A DNA stretch of 64,000 nt from a bacterium. GTDB taxonomy: Bacteria; JAMCPX01. A program made the position numbers and the translations under genes. Below, piece by piece: positions 15,794-23,311 of this stretch. The DNA is taken from NCBI GenBank assembly GCA_021787665.1, contig JAJYLN010000008.1, positions 14,739 to 78,738 of the forward strand. The letters are read 5' to 3'. Within the stretch, counting starts at the first letter, position 1, and each line of letters opens with the position of its first letter. Under the pieces are notes generated by a model. It was not told the DNA's origin, did no database searches, and saw only the letters and a program-made list of their open reading frames with translations.

Positions 15794-17107
15794 ATGGATA
15801 ATCGGCCCATGACCATTTCATCCTTTCCTCAGGCTATAATGCATATCGACGTGGACGCCTTTTTTGCGTCCTGTGAGCAGGCCATTCACCCCGAGCTTAA
15901 GGGCAAGCCTGTGATAACGGGGAAGGAGCGGGGCATCGTCGCTGCCGCAAGCTACGAAGCCAAAGCACGGGGTGTACAGCGGGGCATGCGCTTGTTTGAG
16001 GTTAGGAAGGTATGTCCGGATTGCATTGTCCTCCCTTCAGATTACGAGACCTACAGCCTATTTTCAGTCAGGATGTTTGAGATAGTGAGACGCTTTTCCC
16101 CTGATGTCGAAGAATACAGTATCGACGAAGCCTTTGTCGATTTGACAGGACTGCGAAGGAGCTTTCACGGTTCTTATGAATCAATTGCCGAGAAGATGCG
16201 CAAGACGATAGAGGCCGAGCTTGGAATCACGGTGTCCGCCGGGGTGAGCTTGAGCAAGGTGCTTGCAAAGATAGCGTCTCAGTACAACAAACCCAACGGA
16301 TTAACCGTGATACCAGGCAGAGAGATTCACCGGTATCTTGAAAAACTACCTGTGGAGAAGGTATGGGGGATTGGCCCGAATACTACGGCATTTCTCAAAA
16401 AGCACAGGATAGTCACGGCCCTTCAGTTCGTCAGACAAGAACAGGCCTGGGTAGACAGATACCTGTCCAAGCCCTATAGGGAAATATGGCATGAACTCAA
16501 CGGCAGAAGCGTTTATCCTGTAGTTGCAGAAGCAAAGGAGGGCTATCAGTCTATCAGTAAGGCGAAGACCTTTACCCCTGCCTCGGCGGATCAAGCGTTT
16601 GTCTTTGCCCAGCTATCGAAGAACCTTGAAAATGCCTGTATCAAGGCAAGAAGGTACCGGTTGGCGGCTACACGGCTTATTATCTTTTTAAGGAAACAGG
16701 ATTTCACAAGCAGGGGGGTAGAAATCAAGCTGAGCAAGCCGAGCGCCTACCCGATTGAGTTGTTTGAGCTTTTGAGAAGGGGGTTTGAGCAGTCCTTTGG
16801 ACCGGGCAAGCTTTACCGCCAGACTGGCGTTGTGCTTGCCGGGCTGGTCCCGGAGAGCAGGATACAGTACGACCTGTTTGAGGATACAACGAGGATAGAG
16901 AAGATGTCGAAGATATACGGGAGCCTTGACCAGATAGCACAGAGGTACGGGAAGTACACGATACAGCATGGCGCGAGTTTGCCCACGAGGCTTCAGACGC
17001 AGCATGAAGGTGAACGTGGCGATGTCCCTGTGAGAAAGACCTCATTGCTCAAAGGCGAGAACCTACGGCAGAGACTGGGCATGCCGATGCTGCATATTAA
17101 GATTTGA
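15794..17107 (+). CDS. Y-family translesion DNA polymerase (DinB/UmuC type)
   Basis: 437 residues from ATG 15794, which has TGGAGG 8 bases upstream. The palm motifs are intact: H-I-D-V-D-A-F-F-A-S-C-E at the N-terminus and Y-S-I-D-E-A-F near residue 105, giving the metal-binding acidic residues. Helix-hairpin-helix text follows (V-W-G-I-G-P-N-T-T-A-F-L), then the little-finger domain (S-I-S-K-A-K-T-F-T). Bypasses DNA lesions during SOS. It follows lexA by 34 bases and is probably on the SOS-controlled transcript. The C-terminal tail includes an 11-base word, GATGTCCCTGT (17021-17031), also found in the repeat-like insert of the cobyric acid synthase gene. Confidence 0.9.
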   Translation: MDNRPMTISSFPQAIMHIDVDAFFASCEQAIHPELKGKPVITGKERGIVAAASYEAKARGVQRGMRLFEVRKVCPDCIVLPSDYETYSLFSVRMFEIVRRFSPDVEEYSIDEAFVDLTGLRRSFHGSYESIAEKMRKTIEAELGITVSAGVSLSKVLAKIASQYNKPNGLTVIPGREIHRYLEKLPVEKVWGIGPNTTAFLKKHRIVTALQFVRQEQAWVDRYLSKPYREIWHELNGRSVYPVVAEAKEGYQSISKAKTFTPASADQAFVFAQLSKNLENACIKARRYRLAATRLIIFLRKQDFTSRGVEIKLSKPSAYPIELFELLRRGFEQSFGPGKLYRQTGVVLAGLVPESRIQYDLFEDTTRIEKMSKIYGSLDQIAQRYGKYTIQHGASLPTRLQTQHEGERGDVPVRKTSLLKGENLRQRLGMPMLHIKI

Positions 17108-17157
17108 AGGCGATTTATTGCCTGTAGATTAATAACCGATACGCAGTATGCGGCCCT

Positions 17158-18150
17158 TCAGGACTTCCCTTTCGTATTTTCAACGACCCATTCCCCGATC
17201 ACCTTTATCGCCTCTTCGTAGGGTACCCGTGTCTTCCAGCCGAGCTCGGTCTTTGCCCTGGTGGTATCCACGTCGAGGTCCCTGCCCAGTACCGCGACAG
17301 CGGCCCTCGTTGCCGGCGGCCTGACATTGAACGGCGCGTACAACCTCTCCGAGATACCCGCAGCTATCCATGCGAGTCTGAACGGCACGCTGAACAGGGG
17401 CCTTTTGCCGACGATCTTTCCGAGGTCTGTCAGATAGCGTGCCCAGGTGACGTCATAGTCGTCCCTAAAGAAATAGGTCCTGTTCTTTGCAACGTCACGT
17501 GTGCTGGCCAGGAGGATGCCGTCGACCAGGTTCTCCACGTAGACAAGGCTGGCGCTATACCGGCCGTGGTCGATAAGGGGCACGGCGGACCGCTTCAGCC
17601 TTTCCGCCACGTCCTTTACCCATATGCTTCCAGGGCCGATGACGTTCGACGGTCTGATTATCGTATAGATGAGGCTCTGTCGTCTGTGGTAGTCTTTTAC
17701 AATTTCCTCGGCTTCGAGCTTCGCGTCGCCGTACGGGATGCCGGTCTTGTATGCGGGGTCGTCTTCCTTCACGCCTTTGAGGTGCCTTCCCATACCGCAT
17801 GCACAGAACGAGCTGATGTATACGAGCCGGGACACCTTTCCAGCACATTCACGGATCAGGTTGTCCGTGGCCTCCACGATTGCCGCGTGGAACACCTTTT
17901 CGGGACCCCAATCGGTCACACGGCCGGCAAGGTGAAAGACCGTGTCAATGCTGTCTGCTATTCCCCGGATAGTGTCGGGCCTTGTCAGGTCCCCGGTCAC
18001 GATCTCTGCGCCTATGGCCGCGATGTGCCTGACGTCCTCTCCGGGAAATGCAAGGGCACGAATGGCATAGCCGTTTTCCGATAGTTTCCTGCACAGGAAC
18101 GAGCCGATAAAGCCCCCCGCGCCGGTTACCAATACCTTTTGCCTGTTCAT
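17158..18150 (-). CDS. NAD-dependent epimerase/dehydratase (extended SDR)
   Basis: 330 residues. The Rossmann motif T-G-A-G-G-F-I-G is at the N-terminus, the catalytic Tyr-x3-Lys is in I-P-Y-G-D-A-K-L-E, and the Ser/Thr-containing strand is V-Y-I-S-S-F. The family includes 3-beta-hydroxysteroid-dehydrogenase-like and nucleotide-sugar enzymes; substrate cannot be named. A paralogue at 52224-53231 shares the V-T-D-W-(G/A)-P stretch and overall layout. The start overlaps the stop of a small upstream reading frame as TAATG, so translation may be coupled. It converges with the polymerase gene. Confidence 0.85.
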   Translation of the reverse strand: MNRQKVLVTGAGGFIGSFLCRKLSENGYAIRALAFPGEDVRHIAAIGAEIVTGDLTRPDTIRGIADSIDTVFHLAGRVTDWGPEKVFHAAIVEATDNLIRECAGKVSRLVYISSFCACGMGRHLKGVKEDDPAYKTGIPYGDAKLEAEEIVKDYHRRQSLIYTIIRPSNVIGPGSIWVKDVAERLKRSAVPLIDHGRYSASLVYVENLVDGILLASTRDVAKNRTYFFRDDYDVTWARYLTDLGKIVGKRPLFSVPFRLAWIAAGISERLYAPFNVRPPATRAAVAVLGRDLDVDTTRAKTELGWKTRVPYEEAIKVIGEWVVENTKGKS

Positions 18151-18371
18151 TATTGCGGGCGGATTAATCGAACTTTAGTGCGCCGGGAGGGGGCGGCTTT
18201 TTCTGCTCCGTGATCCTTTCCCCGCTTTTGCTGCAAAAAGTGATCCTGTTCCTGACGTCGTTCAATGATAAGTGCCGGAAACTGCTCGAAAAGGCTGATC
18301 CTCAGGAGGACTGATCGTATCTCCTTTCTCCGGTTGGTCGAGTCATCGATTATCAATGTGCTTAACGACAT
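18150..18371 (-). CDS. Small ORF resembling the first third of a response-regulator receiver domain
   Basis: 74 residues from ATG 18371. The start reads L-S-T-L-I-I-D-D-S-T-N-R-R-K-E-I-R-S-V-L, which looks like strand 1, the acidic pair and helix 1 of a CheY-like receiver. After F-E-Q-F the text becomes charged and unrelated, so the phosphorylated Asp strand is missing. The stop shares a base with the epimerase start (TAATG), which argues for translation. It could be a leader-type coupled ORF, a truncated regulator, or a decayed gene. Confidence is low. Confidence 0.35.
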   Translation of the reverse strand: MSLSTLIIDDSTNRRKEIRSVLLRISLFEQFPALIIERRQEQDHFLQQKRGKDHGAEKAAPSRRTKVRLIRPQ

Positions 18372-18532
18372 CCACATGCCTTCCGGGCCTTCCATCGCAC
18401 GATAGAGACGTCCTGTCAAGGAATAGCCTCATACCGCTTCCTCTATTTCTACCGTGTAAACCGTGTTGTGGCAGGTGTCGCCAAGGTTCAGGAAAACAGG
18501 CCTTTGGCCGTCGCGACATACGTCGATTCAAT

Positions 18533-18585
18533 TTAACTGAAATTTACACCACGGTTATACGGCGTTTATACGCAAAAACTATAGT
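18533..18585 (+). promoter_or_regulatory. Pho-box-like array with -10 element (phosphate-starvation promoter)
   Basis: Four 7-bp repeats recur with an exact 11-bp period: TTAACTG (18533-18539), TTACACC (18544-18550), TTATACG (18555-18561) and TTATACG (18566-18572). A -10 TATAGT follows at 18580-18585, so the last repeats occupy the -35 region, the geometry of PhoB/PhoP-activated promoters. The downstream genes are a porin and PstS. The rest of 18372-18532 shows no gene. Confidence 0.75.
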
Positions 18586-18639
18586 GGCATCATGGAGAAG
18601 ATAGGAAAGGCAAAAAACAAAAAAAGGAGAGAGGAAAAA

Positions 18640-19812
18640 ATGAAAAAACGGATAAAGAGTATTTTCACGATTGGCGGTACAGCCGTCATGCTGGGATTGG
18701 CAGGAACTGCGTCGTATGGGTACCAGATCAATGACCATTTGAACGTCGGCGTAAAGGCCTACCTCAATGCGATGGAAGCGTCCGGGGACCACTTTGACGC
18801 ATCGAAGGTGGGGCAGGCACAGGCGGATACCAACAGCTCCAATGCGGACGGGGCAAGGCTGTCGAGGGCATACCTTGCTCTCGTTGGAAAAATAAACGAT
18901 GAGTTTTCCGGCAAGTTTGTCCTTGATGAGGCAATGACTGACCCGAGCGTATCGAACGGGAGGGGTAATGTATTCGTCAAATACCTCTATGGCATCTTTA
19001 CGCCGGTAAAGAACCTTGCCCTGCGGTTCGGTCTTTCGGAGACGCCGTGGATACCGTATGAAGAAGGGATATGGGGCTACCGGTTCGTTTCGGAGACAGG
19101 GCCGGATTACGAGGGGTTCATGCCTTCCAGCGATTTGGGGATAGCGGTCGTCGGCAGCCTCTTCCATAAGCTCATCGAATACCATGTTATGGGATCGAAC
19201 GGAGAGGGCTATCAGGCGACGCAGAACGGGAGGGGCTATGCAGCGGCGGCACGGATAGCATTGAACATCAAACCGATCATCTTTAATATATTCGGCATGG
19301 ACGAGAGTATGCACAACGGTGTGCCTGACTACAACCCGAAGCGCGCGATAGTCATGCTCACCTTTACGAACAGCCTGCTGACGCTGTCCGGCGACTGGAT
19401 GTGGGCAGACGACCATGTGACACCGGCGGATGCAGGTAAGGCGAAGTTCAACCACGGATACGGCTACGAGTTCTTCGGTTTCCTGCGTATACCAGGCGAA
19501 GAGAAATTGAGGGTATTTGCCAGATACCTTGACATGAAGCCGAATGGGAGCGACTCAAATCTCCCGGTAAGTGGTACGGTGGCACCGACCGCGAGCCTCG
19601 GTCCCTCGAACCTGTACTCGACTGAGCTGTACAAGTTTGTGGCTACTTCCGAGAACACCTGGGCGCTCGCCGGCATTAGCTACGACATCACAAAGCATGT
19701 AATCGCGGCTCTGGACTATAACCTGTTCACGATGCAGGGCTACGACCTGTCCAAGAACAAGGCGTCGTTCCGTGATAACGCCGTGGCACTGAATCTGAGG
19801 CTGGCGTTTTAA
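18640..19812 (+). CDS. Outer-membrane porin-like beta-barrel protein, probably phosphate-starvation induced
   Basis: 390 residues from ATG 18640, preceded by AAAGGAGAGAGG. The signal peptide is M-K-K-R-I-K-S-I-F-T-I then a hydrophobic core ending A-S-Y-G. The mature part is rich in amphipathic strands with aromatic girdles (L-N-V-G-V-K-A-Y-L-N, V-F-V-K-Y-L-Y-G-I-F, L-A-L-R-F-G-L-S-E-T-P-W). It ends in A-V-A-L-N-L-R-L-A-F with a terminal Phe, the outer-membrane assembly signal. Similar proteins are annotated as phosphate-selective or short-chain porins. Placement behind a Pho-box array and ahead of pstS supports anion or phosphate passage; this is inference. Confidence 0.75.
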   Translation: MKKRIKSIFTIGGTAVMLGLAGTASYGYQINDHLNVGVKAYLNAMEASGDHFDASKVGQAQADTNSSNADGARLSRAYLALVGKINDEFSGKFVLDEAMTDPSVSNGRGNVFVKYLYGIFTPVKNLALRFGLSETPWIPYEEGIWGYRFVSETGPDYEGFMPSSDLGIAVVGSLFHKLIEYHVMGSNGEGYQATQNGRGYAAAARIALNIKPIIFNIFGMDESMHNGVPDYNPKRAIVMLTFTNSLLTLSGDWMWADDHVTPADAGKAKFNHGYGYEFFGFLRIPGEEKLRVFARYLDMKPNGSDSNLPVSGTVAPTASLGPSNLYSTELYKFVATSENTWALAGISYDITKHVIAALDYNLFTMQGYDLSKNKASFRDNAVALNLRLAF

Positions 19813-19854
19813 ACCGGGTCTGCATAGCAACCTTATACGAGGAGGTATAAGAAT

Positions 19855-20952
19855 ATGAAAAGACTAGTGTTAAAGATGAAAAGCAGGCTGCTCTTGCTCA
19901 GAGCAGCGGTAAAGGTAGAACTCATGAGGGTGAAGCGTCTATGTGCAATGGTCCTGATCACAGCAGGGTTTGCGCTCGTTGCCGGTACCGCGTTTGCGGC
20001 TACGCCATTGAGCGGGGCCGGCTCGACCTTCGCTTACCCTTTCTATGCGAAATGGTTCTACGAGTATGAAAAGGTGACCGGGGTCAAGATCAACTATCAG
20101 GCGATAGGCAGCGGGGGCGGTATCCAGCAGTTATTCGCACGGATCGTCGATTTCGGAGCGAGCGACAAGCCGCTCGACAAAAAGACGATGCAGGAGCACG
20201 GCGTCATCCAGATGCCGGACGCAGCCGGTGGTATCGCGATCGCCTATAACATCCCCGGGGTCGGCAAGGGTCTGAAGTTTACACCCAAGCTCATAGCGGC
20301 TATATACCTTGGTAAAGTCACGAGCTGGAACGACCCGGCAATAAAGGCCGTGAACCCAGGGATCAATCTGCCTGCATTGCCCATCATCGTTGTCCACAGG
20401 TCCGACGGCAGCGGCACGACGTATATATTCACCCACTATCTGTCCAAGATCAGCAAAGAATGGGCCACGAAGGTTGGGGCTGATCTCTCGGTCAACTGGC
20501 CTGCACCGTCCAGCATCGGCGGTAAAGGCAACCCCGGCGTGGCAGGGGCCATCATGAAGATGCGGGGCGCCATTGGATATGTGGAACTTGCCTACGTGAT
20601 GCAGAACGCCATGACGTATGGGCCTGTTCAGAACAAGGCGGGTGTATTCGTATGGCCCACCATAGCATCGGCAAGGGCCGCTGCGGCGACCGTAAAGCAT
20701 GTTCCGTCCGATTTCAATGTGCTGTTCGTGGACCAGCCCGGCAGGGACTCATACCCAATCGCAGGGTTCACCTATCTCATCATTTACAAAAAGCAGCTCG
20801 ATCCGGTGAAGGGGAAAGAACTGCTGAATTTCATCACATGGGCCTATACAAAAGGACAGCCTATGCTCAAGGACCTCGATTACGTGCCTATACCTGAAAA
20901 TATCATTAAGAAGATAGACAGGCAGTTGAAAGAGGTAGAGATCAAGCCGTAA
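19855..20952 (+). CDS. pstS: Phosphate ABC transporter substrate-binding protein PstS
   Basis: 365 residues. Phosphate-binding landmarks are L-S-G-A-G-S-T-F-A-Y-P-F-Y after the signal peptide, I-G-S-G-G-G-I-Q-Q-L and V-H-R-S-D-G-S-G-T-T-Y. Delivers periplasmic phosphate to PstCA/PstB, which are not in this window. GAGGAGG precedes ATG 19855, giving an unusually long positively charged n-region before the hydrophobic core (V-L-I-T-A-G-F-A-L-V-A-G). Translation from ATG 19924 would give an ordinary signal peptide but has a weaker RBS. It lies 42 bases after the porin and should share its promoter. Confidence 0.92.
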   Translation: MKRLVLKMKSRLLLLRAAVKVELMRVKRLCAMVLITAGFALVAGTAFAATPLSGAGSTFAYPFYAKWFYEYEKVTGVKINYQAIGSGGGIQQLFARIVDFGASDKPLDKKTMQEHGVIQMPDAAGGIAIAYNIPGVGKGLKFTPKLIAAIYLGKVTSWNDPAIKAVNPGINLPALPIIVVHRSDGSGTTYIFTHYLSKISKEWATKVGADLSVNWPAPSSIGGKGNPGVAGAIMKMRGAIGYVELAYVMQNAMTYGPVQNKAGVFVWPTIASARAAAATVKHVPSDFNVLFVDQPGRDSYPIAGFTYLIIYKKQLDPVKGKELLNFITWAYTKGQPMLKDLDYVPIPENIIKKIDRQLKEVEIKP

Positions 20953-20982
20953 GGCGCACGTTCATACGGTAAGCAGCCCATC

Positions 20983-21014
20983 GGGGCCCGAAGAGTACTG
21001 AGGGCCCCTTTTTT
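20983..21014 (+). terminator. Rho-independent terminator after pstS
   Basis: GGGGCCC (20983-20989) pairs with GGGCCCC (21002-21008), followed directly by six T residues. It closes the porin-pstS transcript and insulates the cobalamin riboswitch transcript downstream. Confidence 0.9.
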
Positions 21015-21070
21015 ATCATTGTAAAATGGCCCCTAAATTTTCTCCTTTTGGATGAGAACATAAAATTAGC

Positions 21071-21098
21071 TTGACACACCCGACAAGAGGAGTAAATT
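21071..21098 (+). promoter_or_regulatory. Promoter for the cobalamin riboswitch transcript
   Basis: TTGACA (21071-21076), 16 bases, TAAATT (21093-21098). The predicted start at about 21105 coincides with the beginning of the riboswitch aptamer. Confidence 0.6.
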
Positions 21099-21102
21099 AC
21101 TC

Positions 21103-21250
21103 TTACTTTTCAGTGTCAGGGAATCCGGTGAGATACCGGAGCGGCCCCGCCACTGTAAGGGCGAGCGGCTCACACAGTCACTGTTCCGCGTGTCGCGGGA
21201 TGGGAAGGCATGAGCAAGCCATGACCCCAAGCCAGGAAACCTGCTGAAAA
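21103..21250 (+). ncRNA. Cobalamin (adenosylcobalamin-type) riboswitch
   Basis: The conserved core is clear: GGTGAGATACCGGAGCGG at about 21128, then CCCCGCCACTGTAAGGGCGA, and the B12 box AGCCAGGAAACCTGC ending at 21244. The downstream genes encode a TonB receptor, corrinoid amidation enzymes and BtuFCD. It should lower expression of this cluster when cobalamin is plentiful. Confidence 0.95.
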
Positions 21251-21291
21251 GAATTTACGAGACCTCTCTTCGTGGGAGAGACGAGGCAGGA

Positions 21292-23205
21292 TTGAGAAGG
21301 TACATTGACAAGCCCGTCCTTGAGAGAGGAGGGCTTTTTTTATGCGCCTTTCTCTTGGCAGGGCCAACATACGCCGTCGGAGCATCGTACGATGTTGCTC
21401 TGCAAATGAAAGAGGTCGTCGTTACCGGAGAACGGGTCCCATCCCGCTACGAACTGAGCCCTTCCTCTGAATCTGTCATCACCGCATCGACCATGGAAAA
21501 TGATGCGACGCTGCAGGATGCGCTGTCGCAGTCGTCGGATGTAACTATACCATCGTATGGCTGGATGGGCGCGCTCTCGGGCATATCCATCCGCGGTGCG
21601 GACACGAGCCAGTCCGAGATCTTGCTCGACGGTGTCCGCCTGAACAATGTCGAGCTGTCGGGGTTCGACCTCTCGACCTTCCCCCTGTCCGGCATCTCCT
21701 CCATAGATATCGCCCGGGGAGGTATGTCCAGCCTGTACGGAGAGTCCGCCATGGGCGGCGTCGTGAACATCCTGCCGGACGTGTTCCCCACAGCGGACAG
21801 CGTGGCAGTGAAGGCAATGGTGGGCAGTTTTCAGAGCTACCATGCCGATGCCACGGCAAAGGGCAGGGCCGGTGATTTCGGGTATCTTCTTTCCCCTGGG
21901 TACGAATCGTCGCAGGGCGATTACCCGTACACCGATGACAACGGCAACCAGCAGGTCCGGACCAACAACGATTATCATGGCATGTGGGTGCTTGCAGGGA
22001 TCGGGTTCAGCAGCGGCGGGAACAGGGTGTATGCCCTGACGCACCTGTATACCAGCACCAAGGGGGTGCCCGGGGCGCTCGGCATGCTTTCACCGCAGGC
22101 ACAGGAACATGATACCCACGGGATCTATATTATGAATTGCACGCATACCTCGGATACTGTGACCGTCAAGGCGGTTCTGAGCCACGTGAATGAGGATTCG
22201 TCCTATTTCGACAATGTTTATGTGCCCGAATCCAGTCCGTCGAAGTCCGATGACACGGACAACGAGGCCGGCGTTACGGTCAGCCTCCTCCGTATTCCCT
22301 ACAATACCATCAGTATCAACGGTGACGGGCTTTTGCAGCAGGCGGTATCCACGAATATCGGCCGGCACACCCGTACCACCGGAAGTATCGGCGTGGAAGA
22401 TATCGCACACCCGCTCGAGTGGCTTGTACTCGTTGGTGACGCGGCGTACCAGCATATCTCCGATATCGGAAGCGTTGTGACCTACGGCCTCGGTACCGCA
22501 GTCAAGCCCATCTCATGGATGGCTGTGAAGGCGCGCGTGTCGACGTCGTATCAGGCCCCGTCACTCGATGATCTTTACTGGCCCGATGCCGCCGGTGCGC
22601 AGGGCAACCCGGCCTTGCAATCCGAGACTAAAAACGGCTATGAAGCAGGACTGCTGCTGTCACCGCTGAGCAGTACGACCATCGAATTGAACGGGTTTTA
22701 CGACCGGTATCACAACCTCATCCAATGGTCGCCGTCGATAAACAATGTGTGGATGCCGCAGAACGTCTCCGGCGCGGTTATCCATGGCATCGAGCTCTCC
22801 CTGAAAACGTCACCCGTGGACTTTCTGACGCTCTCCGGGAACGTCGGCCTGCTGGACACACTCAACCTCTCGAACACGCCCCAGGGCGTCTACGAAAAAG
22901 GGTTGTTATACAGGCCGGACATCATCGAAAACACCTGCATAAAGATAGGCAGGGACAATAGGTATATAGCACTGAGTTTCGGATATACGGGACAGAGGTA
23001 CGCTACACCAACGAACAGCCAGGCGCTCCCCGGGTTTTATAACCTCAGCGCAACACTGAGCTACAGGATAGCATGGATAAGGCCCTTTATAACCTTCACG
23101 CAGTACCTCTCCGATACATTCGACACCCTGGAGAGCTACCAGTACCTGTCCGGCTATCCATTGCCGGGCAGGTATGTGTGGGGAGGGATAGAATTCAAAA
23201 TATAA
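21292..23205 (+). CDS. TonB-dependent cobalamin/corrinoid receptor, BtuB-like
   Basis: 637 residues if translation begins at TTG 21292. The signal peptide core is L-F-L-C-A-F-L-L-A-G, with cleavage expected near Y-A-V-G-A. A TonB-box-like E-V-V-V-T-G follows. The plug domain shows I-S-I-R-G-A-D-T-S-Q-S-E-I-L-L-D-G-V and Y-G-E-S-A-M-G-G-V-V-N-I-L. The rest is a 22-strand-type barrel ending in W-G-G-I-E-F-K-I. The start is uncertain: no ATG fits, and a GAGGCAGGA sits very close to the TTG. The riboswitch terminator hairpin lies inside the signal-peptide codons. Imports cobalamin or cobinamide across the outer membrane. Confidence 0.88.
   Translation: MRRYIDKPVLERGGLFLCAFLLAGPTYAVGASYDVALQMKEVVVTGERVPSRYELSPSSESVITASTMENDATLQDALSQSSDVTIPSYGWMGALSGISIRGADTSQSEILLDGVRLNNVELSGFDLSTFPLSGISSIDIARGGMSSLYGESAMGGVVNILPDVFPTADSVAVKAMVGSFQSYHADATAKGRAGDFGYLLSPGYESSQGDYPYTDDNGNQQVRTNNDYHGMWVLAGIGFSSGGNRVYALTHLYTSTKGVPGALGMLSPQAQEHDTHGIYIMNCTHTSDTVTVKAVLSHVNEDSSYFDNVYVPESSPSKSDDTDNEAGVTVSLLRIPYNTISINGDGLLQQAVSTNIGRHTRTTGSIGVEDIAHPLEWLVLVGDAAYQHISDIGSVVTYGLGTAVKPISWMAVKARVSTSYQAPSLDDLYWPDAAGAQGNPALQSETKNGYEAGLLLSPLSSTTIELNGFYDRYHNLIQWSPSINNVWMPQNVSGAVIHGIELSLKTSPVDFLTLSGNVGLLDTLNLSNTPQGVYEKGLLYRPDIIENTCIKIGRDNRYIALSFGYTGQRYATPTNSQALPGFYNLSATLSYRIAWIRPFITFTQYLSDTFDTLESYQYLSGYPLPGRYVWGGIEFKI
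21310..21341 (+). terminator. Riboswitch expression-platform terminator, inside the btuB-like start region
   Basis: AAGCCC (21310-21315) plus TCCT (21317-21320) pair with AGGA (21327-21330) plus GGGCTT (21331-21336), leaving one bulged G, followed by an uninterrupted run of seven T to 21341. Folding should be controlled by the upstream aptamer. Confidence 0.8.
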
Positions 23206-23208
23206 CAT

Positions 23209-23238
23209 CGTAGGGGCGGTTCGCGAACCGCCCCTACG
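23209..23238. repeat. 30-bp perfect palindrome of the GTAGGGGCG type
   Basis: Arms 23209-23223 and 23224-23238 are fully complementary (CGTAGGGGCGGTTCG). It follows the receptor stop by four bases. Similar GTAGGGGCG...CGCCCCTAC units are dispersed in several bacterial phyla; it may also act as an mRNA 3'-end stabiliser. Confidence 0.8.
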
Positions 23239-23311
23239 GGATTTCCGTTTACGAGGGAATGACACAAAAAAATGAGACAGATAGATACAAATTATAAAAA
23301 AGGAGAGAAAA

